Of a stretch of DNA of 37,375 nt, positions 23,969 to 33,209 are shown in pieces. Source of the stretch: an uncultured Chloroflexus sp. (lineage in GTDB: Bacteria > Chloroflexota > Chloroflexia > Chloroflexales > Chloroflexaceae). Below the pieces are notes generated by a model. The model ran no database searches. It was not told the origin of the DNA and worked only from the letters and a program-made list of their open reading frames with translations. Position 1 is the stretch's first letter, and each line of letters begins with the position of its first letter. The stretch spans positions 1 through 37,375 of the forward strand of contig NZ_CALFBQ010000032.1 in NCBI RefSeq assembly GCF_937951745.1. Reading direction: 5' to 3'. A program made the position numbers and the translations under genes.

Positions 23969-24247
23969 TTACCAGACAATAGAGAAGATCCCTTCTTTGC
24001 CGGTTGGTTCTTCCCAGTGAACCTCGACCCGTTCGACCTGCGCTTGGCTAGGGCCGCTGTAGCACCAACTGATAAGTTTTTGAACGGCTGGCCGACTCCC
24101 TTCAAAGACTGCCTCCACGCGACCGTCGTTCAGATTGCGTACCCACCCTTTAACTTGTGCTTCACGAGCTCGATCACGGGTGTAGGCGCGGAAGCTTACC
24201 CCCTGTACGCGACCCGAAATAAAGACATGAGCACGAACAAGATCCAC
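23969..24247 (-). CDS. acyP: Acylphosphatase
   Basis: The 92-residue cytoplasmic enzyme hydrolyses carboxyl-phosphate bonds in acyl phosphates. The family signature is complete: SGRVQGVSFRAYTRDRA gives the phosphate-binding loop with catalytic Arg20, and GWVRNLNDGRVEAVFEG gives catalytic Asn38. Length is typical. It heads a minus-strand operon with the flippase-like and cNMP-binding genes, although a strong hairpin after it may separate expression. An extended -10 (TGCTATAAT) lies about 30 bases upstream, giving a leader of roughly 22 bases. Confidence 0.95.
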   Translation of the reverse strand: MDLVRAHVFISGRVQGVSFRAYTRDRAREAQVKGWVRNLNDGRVEAVFEGSRPAVQKLISWCYSGPSQAQVERVEVHWEEPTGKEGIFSIVW

Positions 24248-24275
24248 ACGCCACCTGTCTTTAGCATTATCTCTT

Positions 24276-24285
24276 ATTATAGCAT
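24276..24285 (-). promoter_or_regulatory. Extended -10 promoter of the acylphosphatase gene
   Basis: On the minus strand ATGCTATAAT gives TGC plus a perfect TATAAT (24276-24281), identical over ten bases to the boxes at 6213 and 9709. Transcription would begin near 24269. A -35 element is not obvious. The rest of the divergent gap to 24513 holds a weaker TGG-TATGCT box (24465-24473) that could serve the MFS gene. Confidence 0.6.
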
Positions 24286-24513
24286 TGTCCTGAAGCTACT
24301 CTTTGAGTATAGCGCACGGATGCTGGCTCTGCAACCGCAGAACATAAAAGGTTTGTCAGAAAACCATGAGGGCTACATAGGCATGCAATAGAGTATAGGG
24401 CGGTGTTTTTCGCCAAGCGAGAGTGGGGTATCTGGCGTATCTGTTTCTCATAGCGGGTAAGTTGTGGTATGCTACACCCTTGGCGGCGCACGCCGACTTA
24501 GCGCGGAGCGGGT

Positions 24514-25752
24514 ATGATTTCCGTGGCATCGAATCTCCGTCTTTCTCTGGCCCGGATCCCGGCGGCAGTCTGGCGTATTCTGGCTCATAGCTTTGTCTAT
24601 GGCTTTGCACTGAGTATTGCCGATATTCTCTTCAATTTCTATCTGGTTAGCCAAGGGTATACCGTCAACGATGTCGGTTTGCTGTCGATGGTGAGCCGGG
24701 CAGCCGGGATGCTGATGGGGCTGCCGATTGGTTGGCTGATTGACCGGCAAGGGCCGCAGCGGGCAATGATCGCCGGCGTCATTGGTTATGCGTTGGGTTG
24801 GATGGCGTTGTTGCAGGCGCCGGCGCTGCCATGGCTGATCGCAGCTCAGTTCGTGGTTGGGGCTTGCTATCTGTTAGCATCAACTGCGGTGACGCCTTTG
24901 CTGGCGCTGGTGACAAAGGAGGAGCAGCGCCCGTTGGTGTTTGGCATGAATGCCTCAGCCACGCTGGTGGTTGGGTTGCTCGGCAGTGCCGTTGGCGGTG
25001 TTTTGCCGACGGTGGCCGCCAGTGTGATTGCAAGCGATCCACAATCAACCGCAGCGTACCGATTGGCGTTAACCACTGTGATCGGGCTGAGCATCATCGC
25101 TCTTTTGCCGGTGTTGGTGCGGTTGCCGGCAGTTGTTGAGGCGAGCGATAGCAGTGGGAGTAGTGCTGAGGCGCCGGCCCGGTGCTCGTGGCTGATGCTG
25201 ATCTGGTTTGCGACGCCGTCGTTTTTGCTTGGCGTCGGCGGCGGCGCCATTCTTCCGTTCCAAAACCTATTCTTCCGTGATCAATTTGGCCTCAGTGATG
25301 CGAGCGTCGGTTTGGCGTTGGCGCTAGCTTCACTAGGAGCCGGCATCGGCGCGCTGGTTGGCGCGCCGGTGGTGCGCCGGATCGGTTTGCAACGCGGCGC
25401 AGCTTTGCTGCGGCTTGGTGCTACGCCGGCGATGCTGTTGATGCTATCGCCGTGGTTGCCGTTGGCCATCGTTGGCTTCTTTGCCCGCGGTTTCTTTATC
25501 GCCGCCAGTTATCCGATGAACGATGCGCTGGTGATGGGAGCCACGCCGCCGGTGCAACGCGGCTTGGCGATGAGCCTGATGAGTCTGCTGTGGGCTGGTG
25601 GTTGGGCGGTGTCGGCGGTGATTTGGGGGTGGGTGACGCCGGTGTTTGGCTATGGGCCGCAGATTGTAGCGGCTGCGGTTGCGTATGCCCTCTCGGCGCT
25701 GGTGATTTGGAGTTTGCGCCTACAACGACATGTAGGACAACCGACTGCATAG
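24514..25752 (+). CDS. Major facilitator superfamily permease
   Basis: The 412-residue protein has about twelve hydrophobic helices in two halves, separated by a short charged loop rich in Ser and Ala (about residues 208-225). The loop between helices 2 and 3 carries the MFS signature GLPIGWLIDRQGPQRAMIAG (68-87). A related motif, GAPVVRRIGLQRGAALLRLG, is in the second half. The substrate cannot be told from sequence; the family moves drugs, sugars or metabolites with protons. GGAGCGGG precedes the ATG. It is followed 9 bases later by shikimate kinase on the same strand, so co-transcription is likely, though no functional link is evident. Confidence 0.88.
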   Translation: MISVASNLRLSLARIPAAVWRILAHSFVYGFALSIADILFNFYLVSQGYTVNDVGLLSMVSRAAGMLMGLPIGWLIDRQGPQRAMIAGVIGYALGWMALLQAPALPWLIAAQFVVGACYLLASTAVTPLLALVTKEEQRPLVFGMNASATLVVGLLGSAVGGVLPTVAASVIASDPQSTAAYRLALTTVIGLSIIALLPVLVRLPAVVEASDSSGSSAEAPARCSWLMLIWFATPSFLLGVGGGAILPFQNLFFRDQFGLSDASVGLALALASLGAGIGALVGAPVVRRIGLQRGAALLRLGATPAMLLMLSPWLPLAIVGFFARGFFIAASYPMNDALVMGATPPVQRGLAMSLMSLLWAGGWAVSAVIWGWVTPVFGYGPQIVAAAVAYALSALVIWSLRLQRHVGQPTA

Positions 25753-25761
25753 GAGCAGGGT

Positions 25762-26310
25762 ATGGTCTGGGATCCGAACTGGCTCGAACGGCCAATTGCA
25801 TTGATTGGTCTCAGCGGGTGCGGGAAATCGACGGTAGCGCGCCTCTTGGCACGCGCGTTGTGTTGGCCGTGGTACGACACTGATGCCGCAGTAGCAGCAG
25901 CGGCTGGGATGAGTGTGGCCGATCTGTTTCAGACCTACGGTGAGGAGGAGTTCCGCCTTCGTGAGTCGGCGGCGCTGACCGAGGCGCTGCGCGAGGCGCA
26001 GGTAATCGCAACCGGCGGTGGGATTGTGTTGCAGCCGGAAAACCGGCAGATGCTGCACGATCTGGCGACCGTGATCTGGCTCGATGCGAGCGATGCTACG
26101 ATTCTGGCCCGTCTGGCCGCCGATGCCGAAGAACGTCCGTTGTTGCGCGGTGATGCTGCCTCGCGTTTAGCCGCATTGCGCGCGGCTCGCGCGCCGCTCT
26201 ATGCCGAGTTAGCCGATCTGACCGTGCAGACGGATGGGTTGATGCCGATCGATCTGGTGCAGCAGATCATCACAGCGTTGCGAAAAGGAAAAAAGGAACG
26301 AGCAGGGTAG
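25762..26310 (+). CDS. aroK: Shikimate kinase
   Basis: The 182-residue cytoplasmic enzyme phosphorylates shikimate at O3 with ATP in aromatic amino acid synthesis. Key sites are the P-loop GLSGCGKST (16-24), the DTD pair for magnesium and shikimate (39-41), Arg in EEFRLRES (63-70), the shikimate-binding GGG (85-87) in VIATGGGIVLQPEN, and the lid arginine in ERPLLRG (about 123-129). The order and length are normal for AroK/AroL. The ATG follows GGAGCAGGG. It is the second gene of a two-gene operon with the permease and shows no other aro genes nearby. Confidence 0.95.
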   Translation: MVWDPNWLERPIALIGLSGCGKSTVARLLARALCWPWYDTDAAVAAAAGMSVADLFQTYGEEEFRLRESAALTEALREAQVIATGGGIVLQPENRQMLHDLATVIWLDASDATILARLAADAEERPLLRGDAASRLAALRAARAPLYAELADLTVQTDGLMPIDLVQQIITALRKGKKERAG

Positions 26311-26737
26311 CTGTACTGTATGTCGCTCGGTTGGGCAAGCCGGCGAAACCACCACAGACGATCGAAATCGGTGTCGAAACTGGCAAGCGCCGTGATGTTT
26401 CGTTCGCGGCATGCTAGCGCGATCAGAATTCGCCGCCAGAATGGCGCATAAGGTCAATACTTTCCGGGTAGAGGCGCGGTATGTCGGGAAGATCCATGTG
26501 ATGGTATGTACCCCAATCCGTTGTTCCAAGCGGTCAAACAATGAGATAATGCCGTCTACGCGATCCTTCTCGTGCAAGCGTCGGGTGGCCGTGCTGAGCG
26601 CCTCGCCTATCATCTAGTCAATTCATTCCACGCTGTTGTCGATTCAAGGCGCGCTAGAGTTGCTCGGCTTGCTAGTGCTAGGCATCAGTTGGATTAATCA
26701 ACCCAACGAGCACCGCGACGTCAACGGCTGCGCTCAT
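26311..26737 (-). pseudogene. Decayed VapC-type PIN-domain toxin
   Basis: Minus-strand frames can be joined into one PIN-domain protein. MSAAVDVAVLVGLINPTDA (26737-26681) is the N-terminus; the first acidic Asp is kept but the usual Asp-Thr-Asn is now Asp-Val-Ala. In-frame TAG stops follow. IGEALSTATRRLHEKDRVDG and ITWIFP (about 26610-26490) are in another frame, DIPRLYPESIDLMRHSGGEF in a third, then ALACRERNITALASFDTDFD (about 26412-26350) forms the C-terminal acidic strand. At least three frame changes and several stops make it dead. The intact family cleaves RNA. The start overlaps the upstream antitoxin stop as ATGA, the usual vapBC arrangement. The end is uncertain and runs close to or into the aroK 3' end. 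Confidence 0.82.
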
Positions 26738-26989
26738 TGTTCATAATTCTCATCAAATACTGCTTCCGTATCGGCGAGTGCATCCCCTTCATACCCTTCG
26801 TCCAAGGCTTATGGCTAGCGCTGCAACCGTCAGATACCGCCACAGCGTGGGTTGGGCGAGTGCTGCTGCCTGTTGCGCTTGGACAAAACGGACGAACGCC
26901 TCAACGATTGGCAGGCTCTCGGCGGACAAGGTCTGCATGAGCGCGATAATCCGCTCGCGGGTTTCGTGACTGGCGAGGGTAGTTTCCAC
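26734..26989 (-). pseudogene. Frameshifted antitoxin gene partnering the VapC remnant
   Basis: From a GTG at 26989 the minus strand encodes ETTLASHETRERIIALMQTL then SAESLPIVEAFVRFVQAQQ, a pattern seen in short PIN-partner antitoxins with a LPxExLxEVxxFVxFL-like motif. After WRYLTV the frame is lost and reads to a stop at 26789. One frame over the sequence continues as ALDEGYEGDALADTEAVFDE then NYEQ and a TGA that overlaps the toxin ATG (26737). One inserted base or two deleted bases around 26805-26835 explain this. The intact protein would be about 84 residues and would neutralise VapC and repress the operon. The family assignment is moderately sure; the frameshift and overlap are seen directly. 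Confidence 0.7.
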
Positions 26990-27036
26990 ATCGCCTACAA
27001 ACGTTGTTTCTCGCGTATGATACCCTACCGCAAACA

Positions 27037-27078
27037 GAAAAACCGGCACGACAGGGATGTGATCCCTGCCGCGCCGGT
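27037..27078 (-). terminator. Rho-independent terminator of clpB
   Basis: On the minus strand ACCGGC and GCCGGT (27073-27078 and 27042-27047) enclose a perfect CAGGGAT/ATCCCTG inner stem, and TTTTTCTGTTT follows directly. It begins 18 bases past the clpB stop. All parts of an intrinsic terminator are present. Confidence 0.85.
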
Positions 27079-27095
27079 GGCAGGCGGCGTGAAGC

Positions 27096-29681
<2,586 letters not shown>

Positions 29682-29850
29682 ACGTCCACCTCCTTGTATC
29701 TGATGCTGCTTTTACTGTAGCAGAGCGGTATCTGTGACGCGATAGCGCAGTATTAACGTTGCGTTGGAAAATTGCGCGTTACTTTTGGCCGGTTGCTGCG
29801 GTTTCTTATATAGAGAGCGGAAATGAGGCGCAGCAGCACGGAGGCAAGCG

Positions 29851-30450
29851 ATGGATATGGAAGGACAGCCGTGGTATCGGCGACCACAGCGAGTAGCGGC
29901 GGTGATCTGTGCGCTGATTGGTGGATTGCTGATCGCGTTTGGGCCGGAGGCACGGGCAATGTGGTGGCCGGAAGAGGCAGTGAAGGCGACGGAAGGGTTT
30001 GAGGTTGAGGCATTGCCAACACCTACGGTTGCGCCGCTGGTGGTGTATGTATCGGGTGCGGTGGTTGCGCCGGATGTCTACCGGTTAACGCCGGGGGCGC
30101 GGGTGGTTGACGCATTGCAAGCGGCTGGCGGCTTGGCCGAACTGGCTGATGTGAGTGGGATCAATCTGGCGGCGCAGGTGCGAGATGGCGAGCACATTCG
30201 TGTGCCATACGCAGGGGAAGCAATGGCGCAGGCGGCAACGAGCGATCAAGCTAGGTTAATCAACCTCAACCGCGCTAGCGCGGCTGAACTGGAAGAGTTG
30301 CCGGGGATTGGAGTAGCGCTGGCAGCGCGGATTGTCGAGCGGCGTGAAACAAAGGGGCCGTACCAAAGGGTCGAAGAGCTGCGTGAAGTGACAGGGATCG
30401 GCGAGAAATTGTTTAACCAGATTGCGCCGCTTGTCACGATTGGCCCATAA
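29851..30450 (+). CDS. comEA: ComEA-like competence/DNA-binding protein
   Basis: The 199-residue protein has one N-terminal membrane anchor (VAAVICALIGGLLIAFG, about 15-31) and a short linker. An SLBB domain follows (VVYVSGAVVAPDVYRLTPGA, 63-82, to IRVPYAGEA). The C-terminus is a helix-hairpin-helix pair (LINLNRASAAELEELPGIG, 136-154, then REVTGIGEKLFNQIAPLV). This is the standard ComEA layout; the HhH domain binds incoming double-stranded DNA outside the membrane. GGAGG lies just before the ATG. No comEC or other competence gene is beside it. It is divergent from clpB and is followed by repeat-filled DNA. Confidence 0.9.
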   Translation: MDMEGQPWYRRPQRVAAVICALIGGLLIAFGPEARAMWWPEEAVKATEGFEVEALPTPTVAPLVVYVSGAVVAPDVYRLTPGARVVDALQAAGGLAELADVSGINLAAQVRDGEHIRVPYAGEAMAQAATSDQARLINLNRASAAELEELPGIGVALAARIVERRETKGPYQRVEELREVTGIGEKLFNQIAPLVTIGP

Positions 30451-30755
30451 GCAACCATTGCGTCAACAACCTTGCACGAATCGTTGCTCTCGCATATACT
30501 CGCGGTAGCACTCCAGTGATAAGTGGCGAGCGCCACTGTCATAGCGAGGGTGCGGCGTGCCTGAAGCAATCTCCTACTGCAGCGAATGCGATCATGGAGC
30601 GGGTTGCTCCCGTGTTCGCGGGAGATTGCTTCGCCGCTTGCGGCGGCTCGCAATGACAATAGGGGGAGCGGGGATTGCTCTGCTGCGCGGGGACAGAGTG
30701 CCGCTTTGTCCCTCCTCGCAATGGAGGATCTCGATGTAGCGCCAGAGTGGAGTTT
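30451..30755. other. 305-base spacer carrying palindromic element copy B
   Basis: The gap between comEA and pyruvate kinase has no gene. The element at 30537-30658 fills its centre; the flank 30659-30755 must contain the kinase promoter, but I see no convincing boxes in it. Confidence 0.5.
30537..30658. repeat. Palindromic MITE/REP-like element, copy B
   Basis: The 122-bp unit has ends TGTCATAGCGAG and, on the other strand, TGTCATTGCGAG (11 of 12 matching). Each end is followed inward by a GAAGCAATCTCC motif, and the right arm also has a CCGCCGCAAGCGGCG palindrome. No reading frame is inside. It shares ends and inner motifs with 7410-7592 and 22019-22096, so it is a mobile or formerly mobile non-autonomous repeat. 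Confidence 0.75.
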
Positions 30756-32180
30756 ATGCGACGCACAAAAATTGTTGCAACCCTTGGGCCGGCGACGAGT
30801 ACACCTGAACGGATCGCCGGATTGATCCGGGCCGGTATGAACGTAGCTCGGCTCAACTTCTCGCATGGGACCCATGCCGATCATGCGGCGCGGATTGCGA
30901 TGGTACGACGGGCAGCGGCAGAAGCAGGCCGGCACGTCGCCATCTTGCAAGATTTACAGGGGCCGAAGATTCGCACCGGGCCGCTGGCCAACGGTCAGCC
31001 GGTTGAGTTGGTGGCGGGGCAGCGGTTTATTATCACCACCGAGCCAATAATCGGTGATGCTCATCGGGTGAGCACAACCTATCGCGCCTTGCCACTCGAT
31101 GTGCGGCCACGTGATCGCATCTTGTTGTCAGATGGGCTTATCGAGCTGGTGGTCACCAGCCATACTGACACCGAAGTTGAAACCGAAGTCGTGCATGGCG
31201 GTCGTTTGCGCGAACACCAAGGCATCAACCTGCCGGGAGTGCGGGTGAGTGCGCCGGCGGCGACTGAGAAAGACCTCGTTGATCTTGCCTTTGGGCTTGA
31301 ACAAGGCGTCGATTACGTTGCGCTCTCGTTTGTGCGCCGGGCAAGCGATGTGCGCGAAGTGAAGGAGTTTATTCGGCGGGCAGGTAAACAGACGCCGGTG
31401 ATCGCCAAAATCGAACGGCCTGAAGCGCTCGATGTATTGCCGGAAATTCTGGCTGAGGCGGACGGGATCATGGTTGCGCGCGGCGATCTAGGGGTCGAGA
31501 TGCCGCCAGAGCGGGTGCCGATCGTACAGAAGCAGATTATTGCGGCGGCCAATCAGGCATTGTTGCCGGTGATTACAGCCACGCAGATGCTTGAGTCGAT
31601 GATCCATAACCCTCGACCAACCCGCGCCGAAGCGAGCGATGTCGCAAACGCCATCATTGACGGCACCGATGCCGTGATGCTCAGTGGCGAGACAGCCGCC
31701 GGCGCTTACCCCATTGAGGCTGTGCAGATGATGGCGCTGATTGCCGATGCGGTTGAGACATCGTTGAGCAGCAGCCAGCACCTAGCTACGCCGCGGTGGA
31801 CGATTTCGCCGGCGCAATCGACGCCGCGTGCGATTGCGGCAGCGGCTTGCACGATTGCGAATACCTTGCCGGTGCGCTTTATTGCCGTCTTGACCCAGAG
31901 CGGGTCAAGCGCACGGCTTGTCTCACATTATCGGCCAGAAATCCCGGTGATTGCCTTCTGCCCAAGCGACGAGACCGCCCGTCGCACGAGCCTGTATTGG
32001 GGAGTGACGCCGATCGTGATCGAAGCTCGCGACCGGCTTGATGAACTTGAAGAGCAGATCGTTCGTCTGATGCGCGATGTGGGCTATGTCCGGCGTGGTG
32101 ATCTGATCGTGTTAAGCGGCGGCCATCCGGTCTACCGCTATGGGCCGACGAACTTCTTGAAAGTTATCACAATCGAATAG
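30756..32180 (+). CDS. pyk: Pyruvate kinase
   Basis: The 474-residue cytoplasmic enzyme makes pyruvate and ATP from phosphoenolpyruvate and ADP, the last step of glycolysis. MRRTKIVATLGPATSTPERI opens the protein. GMNVARLNFSHG supplies substrate and potassium contacts. VIAKIERPEALDVLPEIL carries the catalytic Lys, IMVARGDLGVEMPPERVPIV the metal-binding Glu/Asp region, and MLSGETAAGAYPIEAV the end of the barrel. The C domain (about 355-474) finishes without the extra PEP-utiliser-like tail found in some Bacillus enzymes. I start at the ATG at 30756, after GTGGAG. In-frame sequence upstream of it belongs to the repeat flank. Confidence 0.96.
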   Translation: MRRTKIVATLGPATSTPERIAGLIRAGMNVARLNFSHGTHADHAARIAMVRRAAAEAGRHVAILQDLQGPKIRTGPLANGQPVELVAGQRFIITTEPIIGDAHRVSTTYRALPLDVRPRDRILLSDGLIELVVTSHTDTEVETEVVHGGRLREHQGINLPGVRVSAPAATEKDLVDLAFGLEQGVDYVALSFVRRASDVREVKEFIRRAGKQTPVIAKIERPEALDVLPEILAEADGIMVARGDLGVEMPPERVPIVQKQIIAAANQALLPVITATQMLESMIHNPRPTRAEASDVANAIIDGTDAVMLSGETAAGAYPIEAVQMMALIADAVETSLSSSQHLATPRWTISPAQSTPRAIAAAACTIANTLPVRFIAVLTQSGSSARLVSHYRPEIPVIAFCPSDETARRTSLYWGVTPIVIEARDRLDELEEQIVRLMRDVGYVRRGDLIVLSGGHPVYRYGPTNFLKVITIE

Positions 32181-32243
32181 GATTCTTGACACTAGCCCCA
32201 TCGGATGCTACGCTGTAGTTAAGGGTAGGCCGTGGAGAGCAGG

Positions 32244-33161
32244 ATGACCATGCGTATTGTCTCGCTGCTGCCGGGAACAACCGAAATCGTCTGTGCGCTT
32301 GGGCTTGGCGACCATTTGGTGGCAGTGACCCACGAGTGCGACTATCCGCCGGAAGTGCGCGGGTTGCCGGTAGTGACGCGCAGTATGCTGGAGCAGGAAG
32401 AAAGCTCGTCGGCTGAGATCGATGCGGTGATTCGCGCGCGCGCGCGCAACGATCTCTCGATCTACCAGCTTGATATGGCATTGATCGAGGCGCTCCAGCC
32501 CGATGTGATCTTGACGCAGGCGCTGTGCGATGTGTGCGCCGTGCCGTTACGGCAGGTGGAAGCGGCAGTCGCTAATGGGCCGGCTCAGGTGTTGTCGTTT
32601 GAACCGACGAGCTTGGCCGGCATCTTTGGCTCGATCAAGGCGATTGGGCGAGCGCTAGGGGTTCCGGAACGGGCTGATGCGTTAGTTGACGAGTTAGCAG
32701 CGCGGGTCGAGCGGGTGCGCGCGCGGGCTGCGCAAGCGACCTATCGGCCCCGCGTTGCCTGCCTCGAATGGCTCGATCCGGTGTTTGGGCCGGGCCACTG
32801 GACGCCGGAACTTGTATCAATTGCCGGTGGCCAGCCAGTATTAGGTGTGGCAGGTGAGCGATCGCAACGCGTATCGTGGACGGATGTGATCGCCTGTGCG
32901 CCAGAGGTGATCATTGCGATGCCTTGCGGGTTTACGCTCGAACGGGCCGTGGCTGAAGCAACTGCTCTTTTGCCGCAGCGGGCCGGTTGGTATGCCTTGC
33001 CGGCGGTACGGGCGGGTAATGTCTTTGCGGTTGATGGCAATGCCTATTTCAGCCGTCCCGGCCCGCGCGTGGTTGATAGCCTAGAGTTATTAGCCGAACT
33101 GATCCATCCCGATCTGTTTGCCGGATGGGGACCACAGCAGGCAGCTATTGTGCTGCGTTGA
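32244..33161 (+). CDS. BtuF-like helical-backbone binding protein without a signal peptide
   Basis: The 305-residue protein matches the class III substrate-binding fold: MRIVSLLPGTTEIVCALGLG, HLVAVTHECDYPPEVRGLPV, IEALQPDVILTQALCDVCAV, a long central helix (about 130-170), and RVSWTDVIACAPEVIIAMPC. Relatives bind cobalamin or ferric siderophores for ABC importers. It has no signal peptide or lipobox, and no permease or ATPase gene is adjacent, so it may act inside the cell or be exported another way. GGAGAG lies 4-5 bases before the ATG at 32244. An ATG at 32250 and a GTG at 32232 are alternatives that change only a few residues. The ligand is unproven. Confidence 0.85.
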   Translation: MTMRIVSLLPGTTEIVCALGLGDHLVAVTHECDYPPEVRGLPVVTRSMLEQEESSSAEIDAVIRARARNDLSIYQLDMALIEALQPDVILTQALCDVCAVPLRQVEAAVANGPAQVLSFEPTSLAGIFGSIKAIGRALGVPERADALVDELAARVERVRARAAQATYRPRVACLEWLDPVFGPGHWTPELVSIAGGQPVLGVAGERSQRVSWTDVIACAPEVIIAMPCGFTLERAVAEATALLPQRAGWYALPAVRAGNVFAVDGNAYFSRPGPRVVDSLELLAELIHPDLFAGWGPQQAAIVLR

Positions 33162-33209
33162 TCGCGGACGCTTTTGTTGTTCAGCTCCAATTCGAGGGAG
33201 AATGTGCAG

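Noticed and set aside
23842-24105. N-terminal extension of the second flippase-like protein
   Set aside because: The extension overlaps the acylphosphatase gene, is low-complexity and charged, and a good ribosome site precedes the ATG at 23841.
24017-24391. 124-codon plus-strand frame across the acylphosphatase gene and its promoter
   Set aside because: It is antisense to a complete acylphosphatase and crosses the divergent promoter region.
29682-29850. CIRCE or sigma-32 heat-shock element upstream of clpB
   Set aside because: I looked for TTAGCACTC-N9-GAGTGCTAA and for CTTGAA/CCCCAT-type boxes and saw neither.
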